DNA from: JADJOY01 sp016713535 [NCBI: Deltaproteobacteria bacterium]
GTDB lineage: Bacteria > JADJOY01
Reading direction: 5' to 3'
Length of the DNA: 64,000 nt
Assembly (NCBI GenBank): GCA_016713535.1
Contig: JADJOY010000023.1
Location: forward strand, 189,284 to 253,283
The notes under the pieces were generated by a model. It worked only from the letters and a program-made list of their open reading frames with translations, ran no database searches and was not told the origin of the DNA. The translations under genes were made by a program, and so were the position numbers. Below, one piece after another: positions 1-8,611 of this stretch (position 1 is its first letter; each line of letters starts with the position of its first letter).

Positions 1-425
1 AGCCGTGGATGACGTCGTTCTTCGACAACTTCGATCAGCTCATCGTCAGCGACGGCGCCGCGAGCGGCAAGGGCGCGACCCGCGACACCAAGAACTGGGA
101 GTACCTGTTCCACTCGCGCCAGCTCGAGGTGCAGGCGATCCACACCATCCGCGGGCGCTCGATCTCGTCGGCGTTCATGCTCATCGACGAGGCGCAGAAC
201 CTCACCCCCCACGAGGTGAAGACCGTCATCACCCGCGCCGCCGAGGGCACGAAGGTGGTGCTCGCGGGGGATCCGTACCAGGTCGACAACCACTTCCTCG
301 ATCAGCACTCGAACGGGCTGGTGTACGTGACGAGCCGCCTCAAGAGCTCGCCGATCACCGGGACGGTGTTCTTCTCGCGTGGCGAGCGCAGCGAGCTCGC
401 CGAGCTCGCCGCCACGCAGCTGTGA
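1..425 (+). CDS. PhoH-like ATPase, C-terminal part (5' end outside window)
   Basis: This is the C-terminal end of a PhoH-family P-loop NTPase. The reading frame is open to the left edge, so the Walker A half lies outside the window. Visible are the Walker B-like LIDEAQN segment and the following AGDPYQVD motif, both standard for the PhoH core and its PIN-PhoH fusions. PhoH proteins are thought to act as RNA helicase or ribonuclease-associated ATPases in stress. The gene ends with TGA at 423-425 and is followed within seven bases by a strong hairpin. An N-terminal PIN domain cannot be judged from here. Confidence 0.9.
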   Translation, partial: PWMTSFFDNFDQLIVSDGAASGKGATRDTKNWEYLFHSRQLEVQAIHTIRGRSISSAFMLIDEAQNLTPHEVKTVITRAAEGTKVVLAGDPYQVDNHFLDQHSNGLVYVTSRLKSSPITGTVFFSRGERSELAELAATQL

Positions 426-431
426 TTTTTC

Positions 432-452
432 GGGGGGCTGTTCCAGCCCCCC
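432..452 (+). terminator. 9-bp GC hairpin after the PhoH gene
   Basis: A perfect stem GGGGGGCTG / CAGCCCCCC with a TTC loop begins seven bases after the PhoH stop codon. No T tract follows, so it is a terminator-like or 3'-end stabilising hairpin rather than a textbook rho-independent terminator. Two more copies of the same design lie near other 3' ends (18527-18547 and 53979-53999). Confidence 0.55.
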
Positions 453-469
453 GCCCGTCTGGAGTGAAT

Positions 470-1605
470 CCCGGGCGCGGAGGAACCGGAATCCACGCGC
501 TCGGTAACGCTCACGCTCCTGCGAATCGCCGGGAACGCGACGCGTGCCCCTCCGGATCCGGATCGCACAACGACCGGCTGGAGCGCGGTCGCTCCGTCGA
601 CCGCCAGGGATCGAGCGGGGATGAACTGGAATCCACGCGCTCGATACGCTCACGCTCCCGCGGATCGCCGGGCACGCGACGCGTGCCCCTCCGGATCCGG
701 ATCGCACAACGACCGGCTGGAGCGCGGTCGCTCCGTCGACCGCCAGGGATCGAGCGATGAACTGGAATCCACGCGCTCGATACGCTCACGCTCCCGCGGA
801 TCGCCGGGCACGCGACGCGTGCCCCTCCGGATCCGGATCGCACACGACCGGCGGGGGGTCGCTCCGTCGACCGCCAGGGAGGGAACGGATCACGGTGGAC
901 GAAACGACCGGCTGTAGCGCGGTCGCTCCGTCGACCGCCAGCGATCCAGCGGGGATGAACTGGAATCCACGCGCTCGGTTGCGCTCCCGCTCCTGCGAAT
1001 CGCCGGGAACGCGACGCGTGCCCCTCCGGATCCGGATCGCACAACGACCGGCTGGAGCGCGGTCGCTCCGTCGACCGCCAGGATCGAGCGTGAACCGGAA
1101 TCCACGCGCTCGGTACGCTCCGCTCCTGCGGATCCCCGCACGCGGGCACGGACGCGTCCCTCCGGACCCGGATCGCACAACGACCGGCTGGAGCGCGGTC
1201 GCTCCGTCGACCGCCAGGGATCGAGCGGGTGAACCGGAATCCACGCGCTCGATACGCTCACGCTCCCGCGGATCGCCGGGCACGCGACGCGTGCCCCTCC
1301 GGACCCGGATCGCACAACGACCGGCTGGAGCGCGGTCGCTCCGTCGACCGCCAGGGATCGAGCGTGAACCGGAATCCACGCGCTCGGTAACGCTCACGCT
1401 CCTGCGGATCGCCGGGCACGCGACGCGTGCCCCTCCGGATCCGGATCGCACAACGACCGGCTGGAGCGCGGTCGCTCCGTCGACCGCCAGGGATCGAGCG
1501 TGAACCGGAATCCACGCGCTCGGTACGCTCACGCTCCTGCGAATCGCCGGGCACGCGACGCGTGCCCCTCCACACCCGTGCGGGATCCGATCGGCTGCAG
1601 GCCCA
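470..1605 (+). repeat. Tandem array of a ~136-bp hairpin-rich repeat, about 8 copies
   Basis: The landmark GAATCCACGCGCTCG (variable just after it) starts at 489, 629, 765, 963, 1098, 1237, 1372 and 1508, giving intervals of 140, 136, 198, 135, 139, 135 and 136 bases. Each unit has the palindrome GGGCACGCGACGCGTGCCC (or one mismatch) and a second stem, GCGGTCG / CGACCGC around loop CTCCGT. The long 198-base interval contains an extra partial copy of the second stem. Open frames through the array change with each indel and are not credible genes. The same unit is dispersed singly elsewhere in the window. Confidence 0.9.
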
Positions 1606-1789
1606 CCGGTCCCTCCAGGTGACCGCCGCGCCGCCACCCCGCGGTGGCCTCGTGGGTGTGTAGGGGCGGCCGCAAGGCCGCCCGGGCTCGGACGCGATCG
1701 GCGGGCGCGTGTCCGTCTCGCTCGGGATCGCCGCGCGTGAGCTCGTTCGCCCGGCGACCTTCCTCGACCGCGAGCGAAGCGCCGCGCGC
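1606..1789. other. Intergenic tail of the repeat array
   Basis: The repeat similarity fades after about 1605. A GC hairpin GGGCGGCC / GGCCGCCC with a GCAA tetraloop sits at about 1665-1684 and could end the leftward transcript from the gene whose stop is at 1790. I see no gene here. Confidence 0.4.
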
Positions 1790-2548
1790 TCACTCCTTGA
1801 TTTGCTCCTCGACCCCCTGCCGGATCGTCGCGAGCTGGTCACCGAGCAGCTCGTCGAAGGACTCGCCGGCCGGAGGCGTCTGCGCCATCGCCCGTACCGC
1901 CGCCCGCGCATCGGACATGTCGTCCTGATCGAAGTGGAGGTGCCCGAAGGCGCCCCGCCGATCGAAGAAGAAGTAGTCGTGGACGTTGTCGTCCTCGTAG
2001 CGATAGCCGAACACGATGTAGTCGGCGTTGATCTTCGCGGTCGCGTCGCCCGGGAGCCAGGCGGCCAGCTCGGGGCGCCCGCCCCACGCGTGATCGATGA
2101 ACTGGAGCAGCCCCACCGGGTGCTCCGCCATCTCCGCCGCCGTGTCCATCGTCAGGGTCTGCCAGGAGTCGCCGAACCAGACGCTGTGGAGCGCGCCCTT
2201 CGTGGTCCACAGCGAGCGCAGCGCGGTCGGCACCGCGAAGCCGAGCTTCTTCTCGAGCGCGGCGATCGCCTCGGCGCCGTCGGGCTTCTTGAACTCGAAC
2301 CGATAGGCGCGCGTGAGGTCGGGGTCGTGCTTGTCGAGGAAGGCGTGAAATTCGTCGATCGGCTTCATGTCGAATCCCGCGGTTGGTGTTTCCGGTCCAG
2401 GGGCCGACCCGGCGCGCGGGCTCTGGGCAGCGGCCGGCTCGCGCGGCTCGCCAGGCGCCTCGCCCGCGCCCGCGCGCGGCGCCACGAGCGCGACGAGGAT
2501 CGTCAAGCCCAACACCATCGCGAGCATCCTGAGCGACTGGGTCGTCAT
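1790..2548 (-). CDS. Secreted SMI1/KNR4 (SUKH)-like protein
   Basis: A 252-residue protein with an N-terminal hydrophobic segment (residues about 8-28) ending in an Ala/Gly-rich cleavage-like region, followed by a Pro/Ala-rich linker to residue 60. The remainder looks like a SUKH (SMI1/KNR4) fold: an N-terminal helix, an EKKLGFAVPTALRSLW segment (helix plus conserved Trp) and later GYRYEDDNVHDYFFFD. SUKH proteins are often immunity proteins, but an export signal is unusual for that role. Its ATG overlaps the stop of the upstream gene (ATGA), so the two are probably translationally coupled. Family assignment is by motif shape and is moderate. Confidence 0.6.
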   Translation of the reverse strand: MTTQSLRMLAMVLGLTILVALVAPRAGAGEAPGEPREPAAAQSPRAGSAPGPETPTAGFDMKPIDEFHAFLDKHDPDLTRAYRFEFKKPDGAEAIAALEKKLGFAVPTALRSLWTTKGALHSVWFGDSWQTLTMDTAAEMAEHPVGLLQFIDHAWGGRPELAAWLPGDATAKINADYIVFGYRYEDDNVHDYFFFDRRGAFGHLHFDQDDMSDARAAVRAMAQTPPAGESFDELLGDQLATIRQGVEEQIKE

Positions 2549-3054
2549 GCTTTTCTTCTACCACCCATCTCGAGCCACGTCGGCAGCCCCGCGAGCGCGG
2601 CCGCTTCCGTCAGCGCACGGCCCTCGGCGAGCACGCCGGGCGGCACCCAATCCGGGAAGGCCACCGTGCGGCTCACGTGCCGACCCGCCGGCGTGTGCTC
2701 GTCGCTCACGCGGGCGAGCGCCGCGGCGGGGAAGCGTGCCGCGAGACGCACCAGCGCCGGCCACAGTCGCCGGTGCACCAGCGTCACCTTGCCGCGGATC
2801 AATCGGCACACCAGCACGTCGTCGCGACCCTGCACCTGCGCGAGCACGTTGTAGATCGCCTTGGCGCGCGGGTGCGACCACCAGTGCCCGGTGATCGCCT
2901 CGCCGGCGATGTGGTCGATCAGACGTGGCGCGGGCCCCCTTGCGGACGCGAGCACGATCCCGTGCTCCTCGACGAACCGCGCGGCGCGATCGATCACGAA
3001 GACTCCGGAGGCGTGCCGCAGGCGGGGACTCGTCGCGGCGAGGACGCTCATCAT
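2545..3054 (-). CDS. Conserved hypothetical protein with GHWWSHP motif
   Basis: A roughly 169-residue soluble protein starting at the double ATG at 3054-3049; the longer frame to 3099 adds only Arg-rich residues next to a repeat and is less likely. It contains GHWWSHPRAKAIYNVL, then a basic segment around VCRLIRGKVTLVHRRLW and a Pro/Trp-containing region DWVPPGV. I do not recognise a named family. The pattern resembles small bacterial proteins of unknown function with a helical nucleic-acid-binding look. It is coupled by an ATGA overlap to the SUKH-like gene downstream. Confidence 0.6.
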   Translation of the reverse strand: MMSVLAATSPRLRHASGVFVIDRAARFVEEHGIVLASARGPAPRLIDHIAGEAITGHWWSHPRAKAIYNVLAQVQGRDDVLVCRLIRGKVTLVHRRLWPALVRLAARFPAAALARVSDEHTPAGRHVSRTVAFPDWVPPGVLAEGRALTEAAALAGLPTWLEMGGRRKA

Positions 3055-3100
3055 CCGGGCGCGAGCCGCGCGACGTCCAGCCTCGGATCGCGGGAGCACG

Positions 3101-3240
3101 GCGCCGATCGGCTGGAGCGCGCTCGCGCCGTCGGGTGCCGGGATCGAGCGCAGTCGGACAGGAATCCACGCGCTGGGCGACGCGCACGCCCCCTCGTATC
3201 GCCGGGCACGCGACGCGTGCCCCTCCCGATCCGAATGACC
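3101..3240 (+). repeat. Single dispersed copy of the hairpin-rich repeat
   Basis: This intergenic unit carries both hallmarks of the family: the palindrome GGGCACGCGACGCGTGCCC at 3204-3222, and the second stem, here GCGCTCG / CGGGTGC. The second stem differs from the array but still pairs fully if two G-U wobbles are allowed. A GAATCCACGCGCT landmark lies between them. Confidence 0.8.
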
Positions 3241-3256
3241 TGGCTGGCGCTGCGGG

Positions 3257-4705
3257 TCAGAACATGGGTGGCGCGTCGGGGAAGCCCGAGGTGTCGATCC
3301 CCTCGCAGAGCCCGTTGTCGACGCTCAGGTTGCCGGTCGCGTCGAGCGTGACCGTCCAGATCGTGTCGTAGTCGGTCCCCGGCCAGTCGAGCGAGGGCGC
3401 CGGCGCGGTCCCGCCGTAGCTCGCCACCAGCGCCTCGACCAGCGGCGGAAAGTGCGCGTGCTCCCACACCAGCAGCGCCTTCTTGCCGGACAGGGCGCCC
3501 CCCTTGAAGAAGAAGTCGATCGTCGCCTGCGCGGCGTTCGGGTCGTCGGCGGCACCGAGGGGGAAGCTCGCGGCGAGCTTGTACGGCAACCCGGTGGCGA
3601 TCGTGTACGGCCACACCGTGAGCGATGGCCGCACGTAGGAGAAGAGGTTGAAGTCGCCGACGCCGAACGACTGCGCGGGGTCGATCGACCAGACCTCGTC
3701 GGGGGCGATCTTGTCGCGCATCACGTCGGGCAGCGCGAGGGAGCGCCACTGGCCGGTGCCGACGTAGTTGCCGTCCTCCCAGCCCTCGCCGCCCGGGTGC
3801 GCCTCCACGTGCCGCATCAGGTAGACGGTCGAGGTGGTGTTCATGCCCACCGGCACCGCCGCGCCGTCGACTCCCGCGGCACGCTGGATCGCGAACGGCG
3901 GCTGCTGATCACACGCCGCGGGCGGGATCGGCTCGGGAAGCGCCGGGTAGCTGGCGATCGGATCGAGCGGCGCGTCGTAGCGAGTGAGCTCCGCGCGACC
4001 CGCCGGCGACACCGAGATCGCGAACACCGCGTTCGGCCCCGCATACGCCGTCGGCGCGTGGAGGCTGTAGCTCTCCGCGTCCACGATCCCCGCGAGCAGG
4101 GCGCTCGTGGTCTCCCACGGCGCCGAGAGCACGAAGAACCCCGGCAGGCGCGCGTGCAGGATGCGCCGCGCGAGCTCGAGGTTGTCGCCGCCTTCCGCGC
4201 CGAACGCGAGCCCCGTCGTCACACCGTCGAAGCTCGAGGGCTCCGCGACTCCCGCCGGCACCGAGTGCGCGCCGTACGCGACGGCGATCGGGTAGCTGTA
4301 CGCGGTGGTGCCGCTCAACGTGATCTGGTTGAGCATCGCGAATTGCTGGATGTAGCCGATGCCGTTCATGTCGGGATAGGCACCCGCGGTCTGCAAGTGC
4401 GTCATCGGCTCGAGGGCGAGGATCGACGTCACGTTCGCGCCGCCGAGCACCTCCTCTTTCAGGAACGACGCCATCGCGAGCGAGCGCTGCAGCCCCTGGC
4501 TGGTCAGGTTGCCGGTGCGCGGGTCGACGTCGCCGGCGCCGCCGAACGCGAGATCGGGGCTCACCACGAACACCAGGTTGGTGTCGCCGGAGTCGAGCGG
4601 CGCGGGCGCGGACTTCGCGCCATCACCGCTCGAACACCCCCAGAGGCCCGTGAGCGCGACCAGGAAGGCCGTGTAGCCGATGCTTCGGCGGATCGACACG
4701 CGCAT
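3257..4705 (-). CDS. Histidine phosphatase-superfamily-like lipoprotein
   Basis: A 482-residue lipoprotein. The chosen ATG (4703-4705) has a GGAGG seven bases upstream and gives a type II signal peptide ending LTGLWGC/SSG; a longer open frame lacks this support. After a roughly 310-residue N-terminal region of unknown fold comes YLMRHVEAHP, resembling the catalytic RHG box of histidine phosphatases. About 120 residues later, LVWEHAHFPPL could supply the second catalytic His. The RHG glycine is replaced by Val, so activity is uncertain. Likely anchored in the envelope. Substrate unknown. Confidence 0.65.
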   Translation of the reverse strand: MRVSIRRSIGYTAFLVALTGLWGCSSGDGAKSAPAPLDSGDTNLVFVVSPDLAFGGAGDVDPRTGNLTSQGLQRSLAMASFLKEEVLGGANVTSILALEPMTHLQTAGAYPDMNGIGYIQQFAMLNQITLSGTTAYSYPIAVAYGAHSVPAGVAEPSSFDGVTTGLAFGAEGGDNLELARRILHARLPGFFVLSAPWETTSALLAGIVDAESYSLHAPTAYAGPNAVFAISVSPAGRAELTRYDAPLDPIASYPALPEPIPPAACDQQPPFAIQRAAGVDGAAVPVGMNTTSTVYLMRHVEAHPGGEGWEDGNYVGTGQWRSLALPDVMRDKIAPDEVWSIDPAQSFGVGDFNLFSYVRPSLTVWPYTIATGLPYKLAASFPLGAADDPNAAQATIDFFFKGGALSGKKALLVWEHAHFPPLVEALVASYGGTAPAPSLDWPGTDYDTIWTVTLDATGNLSVDNGLCEGIDTSGFPDAPPMF

Positions 4706-4853
4706 CGAATCCTCCAACGGAGAGCGCGCCGCGAATCGGCCAGCCGCCGCGGATCGATCGCTCCTCCACCAAGGTGTCGGCAGGCGGGCCCGTTTCCCCA
4801 AGCCGCGCGACGCCGTCGGGTCGACGGCTCGACAGAGGCCGGATCCCCCGTCG

Positions 4854-5342
4854 CTACGAAGTCCGGCCCTCGCGCACCACCGCCACGACCTCGAACACGC
4901 TGCACACCACCGGCATGTCGGGCGCGGGCTCGCGACCGACGCGCGCGCACTCGCGCGAGAAGAACGACCAGTGGCCGCGCCGCCAGTAGGCGAGCGAGCC
5001 GTCGCCCTCGCCTTCGATCGCGGCGTACTCGGCCGTCACCGCGTCGAACGGCACGATCTCGACGCTCGTGAGCCGCGTGACCAGCACCGGCTCGTTGCGG
5101 TGGTCGACCACGATCTCCACGTCACCTGGCTCAGGCAGCGGCTGGCCGTCGGCCTCGTGGGCCCACACCAACCCCGTGCCCGCGCGCTTGCGGCCGGCGA
5201 CGATCAGCTCGATCAGCGCGGCGGAGAGCTCGGGCGAGTCGCCGTAGCCGTCGACCCGCAGATTTCCCGCGGGAATCGCCACCCCCGCCGCGGCGAGCTT
5301 CGCGCGGATCACGTCGAGGGAAGGCAGGTCGCTCACGTGCAC
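4854..5342 (-). CDS. ASCH domain protein
   Basis: A 162-residue soluble protein matching the ASCH (PUA-like) family: a LIVAGRKRAGTGLVW segment, then GDVEIVVDH, and near the end YWRRGHWSFFSRECARVGR followed by a C-terminal beta strand. ASCH proteins are proposed RNA-binding modules and a few are amidohydrolases; the substrate here is unknown. The stop codon TAG lies inside TCGTAGCGACGGGGG, the core of a repeat seen intact near 37.8 and 53.8 kb, so the repeat may have set the C-terminus. Confidence 0.8.
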   Translation of the reverse strand: MHVSDLPSLDVIRAKLAAAGVAIPAGNLRVDGYGDSPELSAALIELIVAGRKRAGTGLVWAHEADGQPLPEPGDVEIVVDHRNEPVLVTRLTSVEIVPFDAVTAEYAAIEGEGDGSLAYWRRGHWSFFSRECARVGREPAPDMPVVCSVFEVVAVVREGRTS

Positions 5343-5412
5343 ACCGTCCGAGATCGAGCGCGTAGCGGAGAAGTCTCGTTCGCCAGCGCCACGGAGGGGC
5401 CGCTCGTGCCGA

Positions 5413-5919
5413 TCACGAGCGCCGTCGCCGGAAGAGGCCGGCGCGCAGCCCGCGCGCCGCTTGGATCGCCCACATCGGCACGGCGATCGCGTCGAGAAGC
5501 GCCACCGCCACGAACGCGATCACGGCAGGAGTGAACCAGGGCCGATCTTCCCATTCGGGGTGAACGCCCGTCGTCATCCGAAACGCGACGAGCAGCAGCG
5601 CCGGCCACGCCACGGCGAGCGGCAGTCCGACATAGGCCTTGAGGTAGTTCCCCACGACCTCGGGAAAGCTCAGCGGGAGCTTGCGCGCGACCCGGAAGGC
5701 GTCGGTCCGCGACGCGTAGCCGACCAGCGCCGCAGCGACGGCGCCCGGCGAGCTCAGGAATTTCTCGCGCTCGAAGTCGGTGACCGGGCTCAGCTCGAAG
5801 CGAGCAAGCGGCACGATCGGCAGGTAGAGAAACGTGACCCAGCGGGTGGCGGTCGACGCGGGCGTACCGAGCCCGCGCCAGCCGTAGAACATCGTACCGA
5901 TCCCGTTGATCGTGCTCAT
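5413..5919 (-). CDS. Membrane protein of unknown function
   Basis: About 168 residues starting at the ATG at 5917-5919 (MSTINGIGTMFYGWRG), which fits better than an upstream frame of low-complexity residues. It opens with a small hydrophobic beta-rich stretch (TFLYLPIVPLARFEL), has a soluble middle, then two clear membrane segments around residues 97-118 and 130-152, ending in a basic tail (LFRRRRS) that should be cytoplasmic. The Gly-Trp-Arg opening and LPIVPL are common in uncharacterised bacterial membrane proteins. No function is proposed. Confidence 0.65.
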   Translation of the reverse strand: MSTINGIGTMFYGWRGLGTPASTATRWVTFLYLPIVPLARFELSPVTDFEREKFLSSPGAVAAALVGYASRTDAFRVARKLPLSFPEVVGNYLKAYVGLPLAVAWPALLLVAFRMTTGVHPEWEDRPWFTPAVIAFVAVALLDAIAVPMWAIQAARGLRAGLFRRRRS

Positions 5920-6007
5920 CGCGTGCCCCACTCTGGCGAGCGCGCGCCGTGCGCTCACCGGCCGGAATCCCCCGCCATCACCTTCGCCTCGGTCTCGAAG
6001 AGCGGCT

Positions 6008-6280
6008 TCATCGGGGCTCACGGAGGTCGGTGTGACGCCGGCGCGCCTTCCGGACCAGGCCGACGGCGGCCACCGTGGCCCACGTGACCTCCAGCACCAC
6101 GAACGGTATGAAGCGGATCAGATAGGACGAGTAGCACGCGAGCCCCGCGCCCAGCAGGTTGAGCGCGAGGTAGAGCCAACTGTCCGAGCGCAGCCGGTCG
6201 ATCAGGTTGAGCAGGAACGCCGCGAGCAAGAGCGCCACGCCGAGCGAGCCGATCGCGGTCGGATCCGGGTGGCCGGGCAT
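6008..6280 (-). CDS. CBU_0592-like small membrane protein
   Basis: A 90-residue protein with three hydrophobic stretches. The order LLNLIDRLRSDSWLYLALNLLGAGLACYSSYL then FVVLEVTWATVAAVGLVRK closely follows the CBU_0592 family of small membrane proteins, which are about 80-90 residues long with unknown function. Starts at ATG 6280. It lies just upstream of the 5413 membrane protein on the same strand. Confidence 0.8.
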   Translation of the reverse strand: MPGHPDPTAIGSLGVALLLAAFLLNLIDRLRSDSWLYLALNLLGAGLACYSSYLIRFIPFVVLEVTWATVAAVGLVRKARRRHTDLREPR

Positions 6281-6325
6281 CCGGGGATCTTAGGGGCGGC
6301 GAGCGCAAGGGCAAGAGCGAGCACG

Positions 6326-6400
6326 CCCGCGACGGCGTCGACCCACCAACCGCCGCGCAAGCTCGAGCGTTCGGAGGGCCCGCCTCCCGGCGGGCCGGGC
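6326..6400 (-). repeat. Fragment of GGAGGGCCCGCCTCC-type hairpin repeat
   Basis: GGAGGGCCCGCCTCC followed by CGGCGGGCC forms overlapping stems. The same hairpin recurs at about 30179, 33250, 37033 and 39815, usually next to members of the main repeat family. No gene lies in this stretch. Confidence 0.5.
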
Positions 6401-6453
6401 GCATGCGGAGACGCCGGCGGAAAACCGCGAGCCCCGGCCCGTCGCTTCGGGGC

Positions 6454-6873
6454 TCACTTCGTTCGCTTCTTCGGCTTGGCCTTCTTGCTCGACGCGTTGA
6501 GGGCGGCCGCCTCGCGGATCAGCGCCTGGAACGCCCGCGCGTCGAGCACCTCGCCTTCGCGGATGTCGATCGCACGCCGGGTGTTTCCCTCGAGGCTCGA
6601 GTTGAAGAGCTTGGTCGGATCCGCGAGCGAAGCGCCCTTCGCGAAGGTCAGCTTCACCACCGCCTTGTAGGACTCACCGGTGCAGAGGATCCCGTCGTGC
6701 GACCACACGGGCGTCCCCATCCACTTCCACTCCTCCACGACCTCCGGGTCCGCCTCGTGGATGAGCTTGCGCATCCGGCTCAAGGTCTCGCCGCGCCAGT
6801 CGCCGAGCTCCGCGATCCTCGCGTCGATCAGCGCGGACGGGGACTCCGCCGATGTCGTGCTCGCCTTCTTCAC
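6454..6873 (-). CDS. DUF1801 (YdhG/YjbR-like) protein
   Basis: A 139-residue soluble protein with the features of DUF1801: a helical opening ending RKLIHEADPEVVEEWKW, then TPVWSHDGILC, KAVVKLTFAKGASL and the DPTKLFN.SLEGNTRRAIDI end. The Lys-rich tail (SSKKAKPKKRTK) is typical. These proteins have a CyaY/YjbR-like fold and no established biochemical role. Start ATG at 6873. Confidence 0.85.
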   Translation of the reverse strand: MKKASTTSAESPSALIDARIAELGDWRGETLSRMRKLIHEADPEVVEEWKWMGTPVWSHDGILCTGESYKAVVKLTFAKGASLADPTKLFNSSLEGNTRRAIDIREGEVLDARAFQALIREAAALNASSKKAKPKKRTK

Positions 6874-6987
6874 GTTCGCTCCTCACGCTGGCGGCGCTGC
6901 GCGTCCGTCCTGCGCTGCGCATCCACCGAAGCGTATCCCGCACGTCCGCCGAGCTGCTCGGACCGGTCATCGACGCACGCGGCGCAC

Positions 6988-7380
6988 CTATTCGAAGTGC
7001 GCCTCTCGGATCTCGGCCACGTAGGGGAGCGCGGCGAGCTGCTCCAGCTTGGCTCGCCAGCCGATGCCGTTCGTGGTGCCGAGCACCAGCGCCTGGTTCG
7101 GAGCGCAGCCCACTCGTCCTGCGGAGCCCTCGTGGATCTCGAGAGCCGGCTCGATCCGCCGCACCTCGACGTAGACCTGCTGTGTCGCCGGCACGCAGAG
7201 CTCGTACGCGACGCTCACGCGGCCACCCGCCGCGCCGCGCAGACCGTCCGGTTCGATCGAGTCGAGATCGAGCTGGATCTTGGCGACAGGGCGACTGCAC
7301 CCGAGCACCAGGGCGGCCAACAAGCACACGAACCGGAAGGTCCAGGCGCGTCCCGTGACGCTCGGAGACGAGGATCTCAC
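6988..7380 (-). CDS. Small lipoprotein of unknown function
   Basis: A 130-residue protein with a type II signal peptide: a basic start, hydrophobic FVCLLAALVLGC and a lipobox Cys at residue 28. The mature part is beta-rich (RVSVAYELCVP, VYVEVRRIEP) with two further Cys residues that could form a disulfide. I do not recognise the family. It stands alone between the DUF1579 and DUF1801 genes on the same strand. Confidence 0.6.
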   Translation of the reverse strand: MRSSSPSVTGRAWTFRFVCLLAALVLGCSRPVAKIQLDLDSIEPDGLRGAAGGRVSVAYELCVPATQQVYVEVRRIEPALEIHEGSAGRVGCAPNQALVLGTTNGIGWRAKLEQLAALPYVAEIREAHFE

Positions 7381-7423
7381 CGGTGATCTTCGCTCGAACG
7401 GTCGAGATTGGTCGGGCGGCTCC

Positions 7424-8005
7424 TCACGGCTTGCGGCGAACGTACTTCGTCTCGACGGCTTTCGCTTCCTGGCCGTCGGGCGTGATGTTGAAGGCCGTGA
7501 TCGTGAGGTGATCGGCGTCGCTCAGCTCGTAGACGGTCTTCCAGCCCCACGAGGGCGCATCCGGCGCGACGTCGTATTTTCCCTTCACGACGAATCCGCG
7601 CTCGGTGGCTTCGCCTTCGGAGAACATGAGGGCGTAGTTCATGTGGAAGTCGTCGAACCAGGAGACCTGGAATCGCTTCGTCACGGAGTTGAGCGCGATC
7701 GTCTCCTCCCCGTGTCGTGGCTTCCCCTGGATGGTGCCCTCGTAGGTGTGGCGAAGGAACCGGCCGTCGAGGATCGGGCGAATCTCACCCGTGACCTTCG
7801 ACTCGTCGGCGAGCTTTCCGGGCTCGAACCAGGTCTGGCACCTGCCCTCCCATGAGCCCACGAACGCCTTGGGAAATCCGTTCTGCATGACCTGTGTCCC
7901 TTCACGCGGCACCGTCTTCTCCGTCGGTGGGTCCTGCGACGTCGCGATCGTGGTCGACGCAACGACCAAGCACGTCACCAAGGCGGCGATTCCGAGTGAT
8001 CTCAC
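7424..8005 (-). CDS. Secreted DUF1579 protein
   Basis: A 193-residue exported protein with a Sec signal peptide (residues 1-24, ending TIATSQD). The mature part follows the DUF1579 pattern: FVGSWEGRCQTWF, then GEIRPILDGRFLRHTYEGTIQGKP, an SWFDDFHMNYALMF segment and a C-terminal TVYELSDADHLTITAFN. The fold is lipocalin-like, and the family has no assigned function. Start ATG at 8005. Confidence 0.85.
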   Translation of the reverse strand: MRSLGIAALVTCLVVASTTIATSQDPPTEKTVPREGTQVMQNGFPKAFVGSWEGRCQTWFEPGKLADESKVTGEIRPILDGRFLRHTYEGTIQGKPRHGEETIALNSVTKRFQVSWFDDFHMNYALMFSEGEATERGFVVKGKYDVAPDAPSWGWKTVYELSDADHLTITAFNITPDGQEAKAVETKYVRRKP

Positions 8006-8219
8006 GGCCCCTCCCTGTGCTGCGTTCGGTGAGCGCTGCGTTCATCCAGCGGCGAAGCGCGACGCCAGGTCGCATGTCCTCATTCTCTACTCATCGCCCC
8101 GACCCGCGGGTCGCGAAGACCGCGGTCGGATCCACGTTCAGAACGCCGGCTCGAGGGGCAACGGCCGTCGACACTCACCGAGCGGCATTCCGACTTCTGA
8201 AAGGGAGCCGAGCGTGGCG

Positions 8220-8486
8220 CTACGCGGCGCGCCGCTGTTGGCGAGCTCGCTTCGGTGGCTTGCTGGACCGGCGCTCCTCGTCCGACGCCCACTGGGGCCT
8301 GCGACCGGTTGCGGCGCAATCGCGGAGGTACCTGTTCATCAGCGTCTGGTACGGCAACCCGAGCTCTTTGGATAGGCCCTGGAAGTAGCTGATGGTGTCG
8401 GTATCCAGGCGGATCGTGAGTCGCTTCTTCAGCCGCTTGGCATAGGGATTCTCGATCCCTTTCGAGAAGTCGCAGCTGCGTCTCAT
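8220..8486 (-). CDS. brnA: BrnA-type antitoxin
   Basis: An 88-residue protein starting at ATG 8484-8486 (MRRSCDFSKG). Its centre, KRLTIRLDTDTISYFQGLSKELGLPYQTLMNRYLRDC, is the ribbon-helix-helix DNA-binding domain of BrnA-type antitoxins, and a basic tail follows. In brnTA systems the toxin gene lies immediately upstream and BrnA neutralises BrnT and represses the operon. Here the upstream partner's end is recognisable but its body is damaged, and the two overlap by ATGA. The antitoxin itself looks intact. Confidence 0.8.
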   Translation of the reverse strand: MRRSCDFSKGIENPYAKRLKKRLTIRLDTDTISYFQGLSKELGLPYQTLMNRYLRDCAATGRRPQWASDEERRSSKPPKRARQQRRAA

Positions 8487-8611
8487 CGTCCGCTCCGGAC
8501 CTCGTATTGACCTCGTTCCCGGCGATCCGCGCGGCGGGCCGAGATGATGCGAATCACCTCGTCGTCCTCCCGGTAGCAGTGACACAAAGCCAGCCAGACC
8601 ACTCGGTGCAT
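8483..8611 (-). pseudogene. brnT: 3' remnant of a BrnT toxin gene
   Basis: In the frame ending TGA at 8483-8485, the last 30-odd residues read CHCYREDDEVIRIISARRA then DRRERGQYE, the characteristic C-terminal half of BrnT (RelE-fold ribonuclease). Upstream in this frame (from ATG 8609-8611 and beyond) the usual N-terminal W-D-P-x-K and H-G-V sequences are absent, so only the C-terminal part remains. The stop overlaps the brnA start, the normal brnTA arrangement. The toxin is probably inactive. Confidence 0.65.

Noticed and set aside
5-1503. Open frames of 140-335 residues through the 470-1605 array on both strands
   Set aside because: They shift with each unit's indels, have Arg/Ser/Pro-rich composition from the repeat, and lack ribosome sites and family matches.
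470-1605. CRISPR array
   Set aside because: Units of about 136 bases are near-identical throughout with no short unique spacers, and no cas gene is seen.
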